From positions 1 through 64,000 of the forward strand of contig CAWFLT010000006.1 of assembly GCA_963816795.1 (NCBI GenBank): a DNA stretch of 64,000 bases. Reading direction: 5' to 3'. Source of the DNA: CAWFLT01 sp963816795. Lineage in GTDB: Bacteria > Acidobacteriota > Vicinamibacteria > Vicinamibacterales > SCN-69-37. The notes below the pieces were generated by a model that was given only the letters and a program-made list of their open reading frames with translations, ran no database searches and was not told the DNA's origin. Within the stretch, counting starts at the first letter, position 1; each line of letters starts with the position of its first letter. A program made the translations under genes and the position numbers. Below, piece by piece: positions 1-8,343 of the stretch.

Positions 1-12
1 AGCGACGTGGCG

Positions 13-1578
13 TCATGAGCCCTGGCGAATGGCCCGCGAGAGGCAGTCGGCGGCGAGGCGCCCCAGCAGTCGGCCGGCCGCCGCGGCCAGGTCGCCGGGC
101 AGTTCCGCCGCGATCGGTTCCTCCGCGCGGATGATCTCCGAATGGACCGCCCGCTCGGTGGTCGTCACCTGGATCTCAACAGCCCCGACCAACCGCGGGC
201 TCGGCGCCGCCTCGATCTGCCATACCACCAGCGTGACGGCCAGCGACGCCGCGCTGCCGACGTCGATGAGACGGATATCGGGACTCGACGCGATGGCGTA
301 TCGCACCGCGGAATCCAGATAGCGATCGGGAGTGGTTGCCCAGAGCCAGACCGGATCCTCGGTCACTTCACCACCGGGCTGCTGGTGCAGCACGCGCCGG
401 CCGATGTGTGTCCGGCCCTGCGTCTCGAGCAGACGGACGCTCGTGGCGTTCGGGGCATCGGCGACCACCCCTTGTGGTTCGACCAGTCGCGGCTCGATCA
501 TGCGAATGGGGAGGGTATCCGGGCGTTCAATCCGAACACGGCAGCCCCCGGCCAGGCAGGCCACTGCCAGCACGAAGATCATTCCGCTGTTCGAGCGCCG
601 AATCATTTCCGGTTTCGTCCCCAGTGCCTGCTGGATGCCGTGGACCACCGACTCCGGTTGTTCCTGCAGCTGCCGCGCGGAGCTCGCGCAGCTGCCCCCG
701 AGCGACTCGCGGTATCCAGGCAGCGAGCGCCGCAGGTCCTGGGCCGCCAGGCTGGCCAGGTCCATGGCCTCGCGCGTGGCGCGGCCGGAGGCCGGCAGGT
801 CGGCCGCGTCGATGGCGGCGCGTGCCTCGTCGGCGAACTTCGACAGCGTACCCTCGTTGCCGACGAGTCCGTCCAGATTCGAGGCGATTGCCTCGAACTG
901 CGCGCTCGTCGCCGAGAAGAATTTCCGCGAGTCGGCGCTGAGTGCCGGTAACTCGCTCTCGCGGATGATGCGTTCAACGTTCGTGAAGAACCGGTCGGCC
1001 CTGTCGAGGCTGTCGGGCATCCGGGCGACAATCTGCCGAAGGACCTGGAGCGTGGACTCGACGCGCTCCAGCACTTCGGGCAACCGGTCCCGCAGCTCCG
1101 CGATCGGCGTCGGCATCGACGGGATGTATGGCCGGCTTGGCGTGAAGCCGAGCGTCATCGGCGGAGGCGGGTTCTCCGGCACGTCGAGAAAGAGGTAGGC
1201 CTCGCCGGTCACTGGGTTGCTCACGACTTGAGCGCGAAACCGCTCGAACATGCCGGTCCCGGCCAGTTCCTGGAGGTTGGTGACATTGGCGCCGACGGTG
1301 GTGAGTCGATCGGTGAACAGCTCGAAGTCGATTTCGATCGTGCGGCCGGTGCCGCCCGGCTCCACCAACAGATTCGACACCCGCCCCACGGGGACGCCGC
1401 GGTAGCGCACCGCGCTCGAAATGTCGAGACCGGCGACGTTCTCCTGCGTATAGGTGACGAGCTCGATGACCTCGCGGCTCCGCATCCGCTGGATGAAGAG
1501 CAGCCCCGTCGCGAGGACCACGACGATCGCGATGACGAGGAATAATCCGAGGCGCGTATAGCTCTTCTCAACCGCCAT
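13..1578 (-). CDS. mlaD: MlaD/MCE-domain protein read through into an auxiliary lipoprotein
   Basis: The first ~320 residues form an MCE/MlaD substrate-binding protein: N-terminal membrane anchor (residues ~10-28), then the MCE core with VRYRGVPVGRV, then a helical tail. MlaD proteins ferry phospholipids between outer and inner membranes as hexameric rings. From about residue 329 a second protein begins: a hydrophobic segment with a lipobox (LAGGC) and a PqiC/ABC-auxiliary-lipoprotein-like domain. In relatives these are separate genes. The ATG of the second part, at about 607, sits in an ATGA context, as expected for two overlapping genes, so a small indel near 610-700 probably removed the mlaD stop; a true fusion is possible. 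An AGGGAGAA ribosome site precedes the ATG. It is the last gene of the mlaE-mlaF-mlaD row. Confidence 0.85.
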   Translation of the reverse strand: MAVEKSYTRLGLFLVIAIVVVLATGLLFIQRMRSREVIELVTYTQENVAGLDISSAVRYRGVPVGRVSNLLVEPGGTGRTIEIDFELFTDRLTTVGANVTNLQELAGTGMFERFRAQVVSNPVTGEAYLFLDVPENPPPPMTLGFTPSRPYIPSMPTPIAELRDRLPEVLERVESTLQVLRQIVARMPDSLDRADRFFTNVERIIRESELPALSADSRKFFSATSAQFEAIASNLDGLVGNEGTLSKFADEARAAIDAADLPASGRATREAMDLASLAAQDLRRSLPGYRESLGGSCASSARQLQEQPESVVHGIQQALGTKPEMIRRSNSGMIFVLAVACLAGGCRVRIERPDTLPIRMIEPRLVEPQGVVADAPNATSVRLLETQGRTHIGRRVLHQQPGGEVTEDPVWLWATTPDRYLDSAVRYAIASSPDIRLIDVGSAASLAVTLVVWQIEAAPSPRLVGAVEIQVTTTERAVHSEIIRAEEPIAAELPGDLAAAAGRLLGRLAADCLSRAIRQGS

Positions 1579-1581
1579 GAT

Positions 1582-2347
1582 TCATTTCTCCCTGGCCGCG
1601 GACGCTTGGCGAGGACCGGGTGAAGAAGTTGTGCACGAACGGGATCGGCGATTTCGTCCCGCAGCCGCCGGGGATCGCCGCGGGCCACGATGCCCCTGGC
1701 CTCCTTGTCGAGCACGATGCAGTTGTCGGCGACCAGGAAGATGCTCGGCAAGCTCGTGCGTCACGATGACGACGGTAATCCCGAGGCTGCGACTGAGCGT
1801 GACGATCGAGGTGATCGAGCTCGACCGCGCTATCGGGTCGAGCCCGGCGGAGGGCTCGTCGAAGAACAGCAGGTCGGGCTCGATGATCATCGCGCGCGCG
1901 ATGCCCGCGCGCTTCTTATACCGCCCGAAATCTCACCCGGAAGATGTCCCGCGAACGCACCGAGGCCGACCAGATCAAGCTTCGCCTGCACGAAATCCTG
2001 TACGAGGGGGCCGCGGACGTTCGTCCAGGTCGTCAGCGGGAGCGCGAGGTTCTCGGCCAGCGTCAGAGAGCTGAAGAGCGCGCCGGATTGGAAGAGGACG
2101 CCGAACGGCGGCACACCGGTGTAGGCGTGCGGCTCGCCGACGCCGTCGATATCGATGCGGCCGGCCATCGGCTGCTCCAGCCCGATCAGGTACCGGAGCA
2201 GCGTGCTCTTGCCGCTCCCCGATTCGCCGAGAATGGCCAGCGTCGTTCCGCGCGCTCGACTTCGAAGTTGACGTGCTCCATCAGCACGCGGGAGCCCCAC
2301 CCATTCCGAAGGTCCTCGACGACGATGTGGGGCCGGGATGTGAGCAT
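1582..2347 (-). CDS. mlaF: Mla-type ABC transporter ATPase (frameshifted)
   Basis: ATPase of a lipid-asymmetry ABC transporter at the inner membrane. Walker A (GESGSGKST) lies near 2210, the signature region (GEISGG) near 1930 and Walker B (LLFFDEPSAGLDP) near 1870. The three stretches are in different frames, and a further switch near 1750 joins THELA to the conserved end IFLVADNCIVL, so at least three indels interrupt it. Start is the ATG at 2347, which has a GGAGG site at 2356-2360 overlapping the mlaE stop codon. The length (~255 aa) fits MlaF. It lies between the permease and the MCE protein, as in other mla operons. Confidence 0.88.
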
Positions 2348-2349
2348 GT

Positions 2350-3477
2350 TCAGATCCTCCGAGCAGCGTGAAGAACAGCGTGAAGAGCGCGCTGGTCACG
2401 ATCACGCCGAACATGGCCATCACGACGGCGCTGGTGGTGCGCGCCCCGACGGCCGCTGCTCCGCCGCGCGCGGCGAGACCCTGCTTGCAGGCGATGAGCC
2501 CGAGATCAGCCCCAGAAAGGGCGTCTTGATCATCCCGTTGAGGAAGGTGGCGACGGTGATGTGGGGCTCGGCACCGAGCAGGTAGGCGCGTGGCGTCATG
2601 TCGGTGCTGACGATCGTGGCGAGGAGCCCGCCACTGAGCGCAAACACGTCGCCAATCCACGTCAGCAGCGGCACAGTGGCCAAGAGCGCAAGACACGCGC
2701 GGTACGACCAGCCAGCTCACCGCGTTGATGCCCATCGACCGCAGCGCGTCGATTTCTTCCGACACCTGCATCGTGGCCAGCTCCGACGCCAGGCCCGCGC
2801 CCGAGCGGCCCGCCACGACGAGGGCGGTGACCAGTGGCCCGAGCTCGCGAAATTGTGCGATGACGACCAGCTCGGGAACGTACACCTCCGCCCCGAACCG
2901 TCCGAGCTGCGAGACGCCGAGGAATCCGACGATGAGCCCGATGAGCAGGTTCGCGGCGCACGTGACCGGCAAGGCGTCCGCGCAGATCGCCTGCATCAGC
3001 CGTGGCAACGATGACCAATCGACCGAGCGAGGGGACACGAAGGCCTGCGGAACCGCTGCGGCGGCCTGACCGAGGAAGTCCAGCGCGCCGGTCACCTTGC
3101 TTGGCATCGCAGCGCCCACGAACCCGAGCTGAGCGAGCAGGCTCGATCGTCCGGGTCGGCTGCGGCTGGGCCCCTGCCGGTCGCTCGCGATAGAGCGCGA
3201 TCAGGCGGAAGGCGTGGTGGTTCTGATCATCGATGAGACGCGTGCGGAGCCCGCGTGCCTCGAGCCGGTTCATCAGCCGCGCCAGCAGCACGGCGCCTGA
3301 CCCGTCGATGCGCTCGAGCGCGAACAGGTGGAAGTCGACGTCACCGCTGGCGATGAGGTCCCGCTCGGCCTGCTCCACGGCACGCACTACCGCCCCCGCA
3401 TGCGCCAGGTCGAAGGTGCCAGCCGGGACCAAACGAGTGCGCTCGCCATCGGCTTCAGCCCTGATGGCCACGCTCAT
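2350..3477 (-). CDS. mlaE: STAS-MlaE lipid ABC transporter permease (frameshifted)
   Basis: Inner-membrane permease with an N-terminal STAS domain (residues ~1-100, containing LERIDGSGAVLLARL), equivalent to an MlaB fused to MlaE. The permease part carries PVTCAANLLIGLIVGF, the conserved ELGPLVTALVVAGRSGAGLASELATM stretch (near 2760-2850) and MGINAVSWLVVPR. The frame changes near 3130, 2700, 2480 and probably before the stop, but the total length of 376 codons is in phase from ATG 3477 to TGA 2350. This is the usual length of STAS-MlaE fusions. First gene of the mla row; no clear Shine-Dalgarno site, but a -10-like hexamer lies 8 nt upstream of the ATG. Confidence 0.87.
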
Positions 3478-3485
3478 GACCTAGG

Positions 3486-3491
3486 ACTATA
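3486..3491 (-). promoter_or_regulatory. -10-like hexamer just upstream of mlaE
   Basis: On the minus strand TATAGT sits 8 nt before the mlaE ATG. No good -35 hexamer is visible at normal spacing. A start of transcription about 7 nt downstream would give an almost leaderless mRNA. Seen in sequence; function inferred. Confidence 0.4.
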
Positions 3492-3770
3492 ACCCCGCCG
3501 CGCGGCAGGACACAAAGTTCCAGCAAGAATCGATCAGCTTGGAATCGATGCGCTTGATCCGATCGCGTGGACGGTTTGATTGCGCTGGGTGACTCGCCCA
3601 CCGTTCAAACGCCGGTGAGCGGCTCAACCGATCGGTTAGCGGTCCCGGTAATACGTCGCCGAAAACGACCGTCGTGTGGTTGGCGAAGATTGTCGGCGCA
3701 CCGGCTGCCGTTGAGACAGATCACGCCAGCACGAAGACCTGCCCGGTCGCACTGGCGTCGAACCGCATGC
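3492..3770. other. Intergenic, no supported gene
   Basis: Between the mla row and the first zinc-ribbon gene. Open frames here have no recognisable domain or ribosome site. Confidence 0.5.
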
Positions 3771-3956
3771 TCATCCCACCCGTTCGCAAGCCGGTTGGGT
3801 GACGGCGCTCTGGTCACCCGCTGGGTCGGACTTCGGCGTGTGCCACACATGGCCGCATTCGGGGCAGCGGTAGTAATTCACCTCGGCGTCTTTGCTGCTG
3901 GCTTCAAGGTGACGCGGGGTTGGTTCGTGACAGTGCGGGCAGGGTCGGATGGGCAT
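3771..3956 (-). CDS. Small zinc-ribbon protein A
   Basis: 61-residue protein with two CxxC knuckles, CPHC at residues 6-9 and CPEC at 31-34, followed by GHVWHTPK. The spacing fits one zinc ribbon. The pattern C-x2-C-x7-HLEASS, NYYRCxxCGHVW is shared with the next gene and with a third copy at 63436, so this is a dispersed paralogous family. An AAGGCGAGG-type site lies 5-13 nt upstream of ATG 3956. No function is known to me; a nucleic-acid-binding or chaperone-like role would be guesswork. Confidence 0.65.
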   Translation of the reverse strand: MPIRPCPHCHEPTPRHLEASSKDAEVNYYRCPECGHVWHTPKSDPAGDQSAVTQPACERVG

Positions 3957-4039
3957 GGGAACCTCGCCTTAGCCACAGCGAAGGCTGGCGGCAGAACGCC
4001 CGACAGGGCTCTGATGGCGCACTCATTCTAGCGTACGGG

Positions 4040-4237
4040 TCAGTCGTGCGTGTCCGGCCCCTTGAAAGGCGTTCGCTCGGTGATCGGCCACGGTTCCGCG
4101 TCAGGATGGTCCTTGGGCACGCTCCACACATGGCCGCAGCCATCGCAGCGGTAGAAATTGCGCAGCGAGTCCTGACTACTGGCTTCGAGCCATCGCGGTT
4201 CGGAGTGCCGACACTGGGGACACGGGCGGGACGCCAC
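4040..4237 (-). CDS. Small zinc-ribbon protein B (start uncertain)
   Basis: Second member of the zinc-ribbon family: CPQC, then PRWLEASSQD, then NFYRCDGCGHVWSVPKDHP. The open frame runs upstream to 4462, but no homology is visible before the first knuckle, so I place the start at GTG 4237; GTG 4258 is an alternative. No convincing ribosome site. It lies on the same strand as copy A with only 83 bp between them, so the pair may be a tandem duplication. Confidence 0.55.
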   Translation of the reverse strand: MASRPCPQCRHSEPRWLEASSQDSLRNFYRCDGCGHVWSVPKDHPDAEPWPITERTPFKGPDTHD

Positions 4238-4440
4238 CTCGTCGCTGTCTGCAAACACTTGACCGTTGTGTTTGCGGCCGCCAACGGCAAAGTTACGCCG
4301 TCGGTTCCCCTGTTGTGCCCTTGGCTTTACCAGACCTGACGTGCGGAACTTCTTCGGCGTCGAGGCGGGCGGATCTTCGGCCTGGCGCGGCAAGACCCAC
4401 GACACCTTCCCGGGCAGGGTGTCGCAGGATGTGCCGATTC

Positions 4441-4601
4441 TCTCGGCGGTCCGGACGTTCACGGGCGAACGGTCGAATCACGACGATCTGACACTACTGA
4501 TCGTGAGACTCCCGCCGCCCGGCTCGCCCGACCGTACTGCCAAGTCAGCCGTCCTGGACTCAGACGAGCCGGGTTCCTCGGCATCCCGTGGAGTACGATG
4601 A
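4441..4601 (+). pseudogene. Remnant of a SpoIIE/PP2C-type phosphatase C-terminus
   Basis: A short plus-strand frame reads AVRTFTGERSNHDDLTLLIV, which resembles the closing strand of SpoIIE/RsbU-type phosphatases (the usual pattern is FTG...DDxTLLVVR). Nothing of the catalytic core upstream is recognisable. I read it as a decayed 3' fragment; chance resemblance is possible. Confidence 0.35.
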
Positions 4602-4781
4602 AGGGCGAACCTTCGCGTATGCAAATGGACGAACACGCATCGGACGATAGCAGCGATGCGTATCCGCCAGACCTGACGGACCTTGTCCTCCACCGTTGGG
4701 CAGACGTTGAGCGCGCGTGCGGCGGTCACGCCCCCAGAGCCGGTCCAGGCAGGAGAGGGCGGGCCCCAGGCATTTCAATCT

Positions 4782-4937
4782 CTAAGCTACGATCGGTGTG
4801 ACGCGCGGGTGTTCGGCGAGCCATTGCGCACTCATCCACCCGAGATTAGATTGGTTGGCGCGCCCGGTAGCGCGCGCCTTGTAGATGAATAACGCCCCAC
4901 TGATTGCGATGAGAATTGCGGCGGCGGTGAACAGCAT
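4782..4937 (-). CDS. Small single-pass membrane protein with an LGWMSAQWLAEH tail
   Basis: 51 residues from ATG 4937. Residues 1-20 form one hydrophobic helix followed by a basic stop-transfer KAR. The C-terminal half contains NLGWMSAQWLAEH, a motif I recall from small uncharacterised membrane proteins of several phyla. The open frame continues upstream to 5159 without recognisable sequence. Function unknown. The short length, start choice and weak ribosome site (CGAAGA) keep confidence moderate. Confidence 0.45.
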   Translation of the reverse strand: MLFTAAAILIAISGALFIYKARATGRANQSNLGWMSAQWLAEHPRVTPIVA

Positions 4938-5327
4938 GGTCTTCGATGAGGCAGGGACGCGCCTTATTGCTCGATCGTCCCCGATCAACGCCGCTCCCGT
5001 CTGTGCGGTTGTGCACACCTGCACCGTTCCTGACCAGACCCCCGCGATAGCGGTTCGCCTGGGTATAGGCGCCTCACGTGGGAAGATCGCGTGACATGTC
5101 CCCAAGCCGTCTCCAGTCCGGACGACGCCACCGGCCTTTTGACGTTCAGGCGTCCTCATGTCGGCGCACTTCTTTCAGGCTGTCGCATCGTGACTGCACG
5201 TCGACCGCGCCCGCGGCGAACCTTGTAAGCGGCCGGTGTCGCTAAACGCTGGCATGCCCGTCGCCGCGGGTCCTCGCTGTGCAATCCGGCACAGCGGCTG
5301 CGAGCGATCTCGTGCAGACTAGGCGCC
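4938..5327. other. Intergenic, no supported gene
   Basis: No motif-bearing frame, hairpin or repeat stood out in this stretch. Confidence 0.45.
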
Positions 5328-5621
5328 ATGGAACGGCCGATGATCAGGCTTGAGCCCGCGCTGGTGTTGGCCGAGTACAGGGCGCTGTTCAGGTACCTGC
5401 GAGATCGGTATGCGCATACGGTGGTCCTGACATTCGGTCAGATTGAAGATCTGATGAACTCAGCGCTGCCGCCGGCAGCCCGGCAGCTCGCGGCGTGGTG
5501 GACGGACGCGGCCGAGAATGGCGCTCCGTCGGCGCAGGCGCACACCTGGATCCAGGCCGGCAGAACCGCCCTTGCCAACGTCGGCGCAGGGACGGTCCGG
5601 TTCGAGCGCGGCTCAAGCTGA
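5328..5621 (+). CDS. DUF7662-like small protein
   Basis: 97 residues. Core pattern FRYLRDRYAHTVVLTFGQIE..L...LPPAARQLAAWW...AQAHTWIQAGRTALANVGAGTVRFER matches the small domain now called DUF7662, found alone or next to other domains in many bacteria. The invariant-looking features are the LTFxQIE, the PPAARxxxAWW block and the GxVxFxR end. Molecular role unknown. Start at ATG 5328; an in-frame ATG at 5340 is a possible alternative. It sits among decayed genes but is itself intact. Confidence 0.6.
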   Translation: MERPMIRLEPALVLAEYRALFRYLRDRYAHTVVLTFGQIEDLMNSALPPAARQLAAWWTDAAENGAPSAQAHTWIQAGRTALANVGAGTVRFERGSS

Positions 5622-5631
5622 GGCGCGCGAT

Positions 5632-5820
5632 TCATCGGCCGACGAAGACGCGGCAGATGCCGTCGCCGTGCTTGGCGTCGTCCATTGCCGCATCCAGGAA
5701 CAGCGTGGCGAGCGGCTTGCGCTAACGGTGTCCCAATGCGATCGCCTGGGTGAGCCTATCGGTCAGCAGGAGGCGGTTCGGCAGGCCAGTCAGCGCATCG
5801 AGCTGGCCGATATGGGACAT
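5632..5820 (-). pseudogene. Remnant of a GGDEF domain N-terminus
   Basis: The minus strand from ATG 5820 reads MSHIGQLDALTGLPNRLLLT followed by DRLTQAIALGHR, then an in-frame TAG, then RKPLATLFLD. DALTGLPNR..L.DRL..A is the start of a GGDEF diguanylate cyclase domain, and the stop replaces what is normally a Gln or Arg codon. The GGDEF active-site part is absent, so this is a truncated, dead fragment. It abuts the tyrosine recombinase remnant on the other strand at about 5820. Confidence 0.6.
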
Positions 5821-6170
5821 CAAGTCCGGCACGAAGACGGCCGCCCGCTCGATCCCGATAACTGGGCACGCCGCGTGTTCCCCACGCTCCGCAAGGCCGC
5901 CAAAACTGCCGGAGACCGTGACGCTGCACGCGCTCCGGCACCTACGGCAGCCTGCTGCTCGCGGACGCCAGGCCGATCAAGCACGTCTCCGAACAGCTGG
6001 GCCACGCGAAGACCTCGATCACGATGGACATCTACCAGCACGTGCTGCGGGCGACCAGTGCCACAGCCACGCGCCTGCTCGATAAGCACATACCGGCGGA
6101 GAAGCCTGCCTGCGGCTCGTCAAGCGCGGCGCCGCGTAACCAGCCCGGCGCCCGATCGCGTGTTAGATAG
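5821..6170 (+). pseudogene. C-terminal remnant of a tyrosine recombinase (integrase)
   Basis: Read across two frame changes, the segment gives HEDGRPLDPDNWARRVFPTL, then LHALRH, then GSLLLADARPIKHVSEQLGHAK and SITMDIYQHVL. These are the H-x-x-R box, the LGH box and the Tyr nucleophile of XerC/phage integrases. The N-terminal arm and core-binding domains are missing. The stop TAG is at 6168-6170. It ends 66 bp before the tRNA-like 13-mer at 6237, a normal place for an integrase next to an attachment site. Confidence 0.65.
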
Positions 6171-6181
6171 GTGTTAGATAG
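6160..6181. repeat. Tandem 11-bp duplication
   Basis: GTGTTAGATAG occurs twice back to back (6160-6170 and 6171-6181), overlapping the stop codon of the integrase remnant. Confidence 0.8.
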
Positions 6182-6185
6182 AAAC

Positions 6186-6227
6186 AAAACGGACGGCCGC
6201 GTTTTCACGCAGTCGCCCGTTTTCTCT
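6186..6227 (+). terminator. Possible intrinsic terminator
   Basis: AAAACGG (6186-6192) pairs with CCGTTTT (6217-6223), closing an imperfect GC-rich interior, and is followed by TCTC. It lies directly downstream of the integrase remnant. The tail is weak. Confidence 0.3.
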
Positions 6228-6236
6228 AGCGAATTT

Positions 6237-6258
6237 TGGTTGCGGGGGCTCGCAACCA
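6237..6258. repeat. Candidate left attachment site carrying the tRNA-fMet 3' end
   Basis: Bases 6237-6249 (TGGTTGCGGGGGC) match exactly, in the same orientation, the 3' terminal 13 bases of the initiator tRNA gene at 19613-19625. The same spot is an 8-bp perfect inverted repeat (TGGTTGCG / CGCAACCA) around a 6-nt loop. It could be the distal end of an element integrated at the tRNA, or an older site linked to the integrase remnant. Confidence 0.5.
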
Positions 6259-6423
6259 GCTTAGTTTGGCGAGGTGGTGGACGGCGGCGTGAGCGGCCAA
6301 GCCGACCACGCTCACAGACTCGAAGCGCGTCCTCGCGATCTACGCGGGTCATGCTGTACCGGTGTGGACGATGTCCAGGCCCCGTCGACGCCCCCGGAGG
6401 CGCGCGATCTGCTCAAGAAGGGG

Positions 6424-6771
6424 ATGGCGAGCGCAGCGGCAGCGATCGGCTCGGTGAGGCGCCTCGACGGCGCGATCGTTGCCCCTGAGGTTCATCACCA
6501 GGCCTTGAAACTGGTGAAGCACGCTGAGGACGCGGCGTTCGTCGTTGCGTCGATCCCCGAATCCATGGGCGCGGCTGCCGACTGCGGGCGGCGCAGACCC
6601 GGTGAGGAGCCGGATTTCAGCGCCGCCACGCCGACAGGCTACGGCAGGTATTACGCCACTGGCTTCAACTTCAGTAACGGCAACATGGATCCCGCGACGC
6701 TGTGGACTGTCTGGCGGAACGTGAACGGGTCGTGGAAGGTCGTGTCGTATACGCTGCTGAGTCCCCAGCGA
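6424..6771 (+). pseudogene. Probable remnant of an unknown secreted or NTF2-like protein
   Basis: The only protein-like part is GYGRYYATGFNFSNGNMDPA followed by TLWTVWRNVNGSWKVVSYTL, which looks like the closing strands of a small NTF2/SnoaL-like fold. Upstream codons give no domain and the frame runs on without a natural end. I do not recognise a family with confidence. Confidence 0.3.
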
Positions 6772-6860
6772 TATTGGCGCTCATCTTCGCCTGGTATCGA
6801 CGTCGACGGTTGGGAGCATGAGGAACGACCGGAGGACGGTGGGCTCTGGGCTGGTTCCCA

Positions 6861-7150
6861 GTGCACTTCACACCTTGCCAGAATCTCGAGCCGGAACCGC
6901 TCCAGTGGCTTCTCGATTACGGTGCCGACCCAACCGCGGCGGCCCACGACACCGTTGTACTGCCCTTGACTACGTCATCCAGACGTACCCACGCGACCCC
7001 CAAGAGCCTCACGGCCTGCATCGAGATGCTCCTGGCCGCTGGATCCACCACGCGCTACGACATGCCCGGCGTGCTCCCGATCTGCATCATCGGCCTTTGG
7101 CGGTCTCATCGAAGCCCGACGGGCTGCGCCGAGGCATTCGCGGTTCATCT
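6861..7150 (+). pseudogene. Ankyrin-repeat gene fragment
   Basis: NLEPEPLQWLLDYGADP is an ankyrin helix-loop, continued in another frame by CTALDYVIQTYPRDP and then, back in the first frame, by LTACIEMLLAAGSTTRYDMP. Together these are one to two repeats of a bacterial ankyrin protein. Two frame changes and no start or natural end indicate decay. Confidence 0.5.
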
Positions 7151-7394
7151 TCACATCGCTGCATCACGTCGAAAGACCGACCGGTGCGAAGCAGCAACGG
7201 CTACCTCGCCGGCACCTAGCCTCCGCGATCTCGCCTGACGGTGACCTCAAGACGGTGTCTGTCGAACGCTTACTTCTGGAAGCCGTTTCAGGGATCGCGC
7301 GTCCCTCCCACAGGAGCCGTCGAGCAGGTGTAGGATGTGGCAATCTGCGGAAGCCAAATCGGATTGTCGGTTCAGAGCTTGCTGCGAACCAATC

Positions 7395-7622
7395 ATGGAA
7401 TGCCAGGACGCCACCGCGCGGATTGCGGAATATCTCGTGGGATCTCTGCGCGTCGAGGAGCTCGAGGGGCTTCTAACGCATGCGGCGGCCTGCGCCACAT
7501 GCCGCGACAAGCTGACGGAGACGTGGCGGCAGCTGGGACGAATCCCCCCCGCGGAGTTCGAGGCGGTGCTCGCCGGCTACAAGGATGGGCTCAGCCACCG
7601 TCCGCGAAACATTCGCCCGCCT
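7395..7622 (+). pseudogene. Truncated anti-sigma-factor zinc finger (zf-HC2-like)
   Basis: From ATG 7395: MECQDATARIAEYLVGSL, then LLTHAAACATCRDKL. The Cys3 and His-x3-Cys-x2-Cys arrangement is that of anti-sigma factor N-terminal zinc fingers, which cap ECF sigma factors. A membrane segment and sensor domain should follow, but the frame instead continues as uncharacteristic sequence into the convergent gene at 7708. No sigma factor is adjacent. I read it as a truncated gene. Confidence 0.45.
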
Positions 7623-7707
7623 AGATGCGCCACTTGCCATCTCCCCGGGCAGTCGTGTTCCTGGATCTGCCGTCGCCGGTTCACTTCGGATAGATTCATT
7701 CGGCCAG

Positions 7708-8271
7708 TCATGACTTTCTTAACGCCTGCTGGGGTGGGTCACCGCCGTCCTCCGCGGTCAATCTCCGCCGAAAGAAAATGTCTGTCACTCTCTCTCCCAG
7801 AACTCTTCTCAATTCTCCGACCGCAAACAGGGGGAGGAAGGCGAAGAAAATGACCAGGGCCCTGGAAAGCCATTCGTAGTTGAATCGGCTCATCACCTCA
7901 TCGACTGCGCCCATTGGACCTAACCCGCCCATCAAGCCACGGACCATGCCTTCGGCAATGTCAAAGACCGCCACACAAACGGTAAACAGAAACGTCTTGT
8001 ATAAGGTTGAAACGATTAATGGCTTTTCTTCATATCCGCGACCCAAACGTAAGGTTTCTGCCACGAGCACGACTTTGGCTAACACCAGCGCCCTGATGAC
8101 GGCAATTCCGTAGTCCTCATAGCTGATTCCATAATGGGCCAGTAACAATCTTCGATAACTGGCAAAGGCACCGAAAAAAATGGCCATGTAAAGGACCATG
8201 ACCCAATAGCTTATTAGTTGAGCGAGTATCGTCTTTTTCAGCCCCTTCCCTTTCTCAATCACGGTGTTCAT
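7708..8271 (-). CDS. Four-helix membrane protein of unknown function
   Basis: 187 residues with about four hydrophobic segments (near residues 20-40, 58-75, 90-110 and 135-155) and a charged C-terminus. I do not recognise the family. Base composition is visibly lower in GC than the flanking chromosome, consistent with transfer. It is the last gene of the minus-strand row that begins with the sensor kinase at 16799; 72 bp separate it from the transporter. Confidence 0.65.
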   Translation of the reverse strand: MNTVIEKGKGLKKTILAQLISYWVMVLYMAIFFGAFASYRRLLLAHYGISYEDYGIAVIRALVLAKVVLVAETLRLGRGYEEKPLIVSTLYKTFLFTVCVAVFDIAEGMVRGLMGGLGPMGAVDEVMSRFNYEWLSRALVIFFAFLPLFAVGELRRVLGERVTDIFFRRRLTAEDGGDPPQQALRKS

Positions 8272-8343
8272 TGAAGGCTGCTTCTGAACTGCACGACACG
8301 GCTGCTAACATGAATCGCCGCCGTATGAAAGGCGGGCAGGTGG

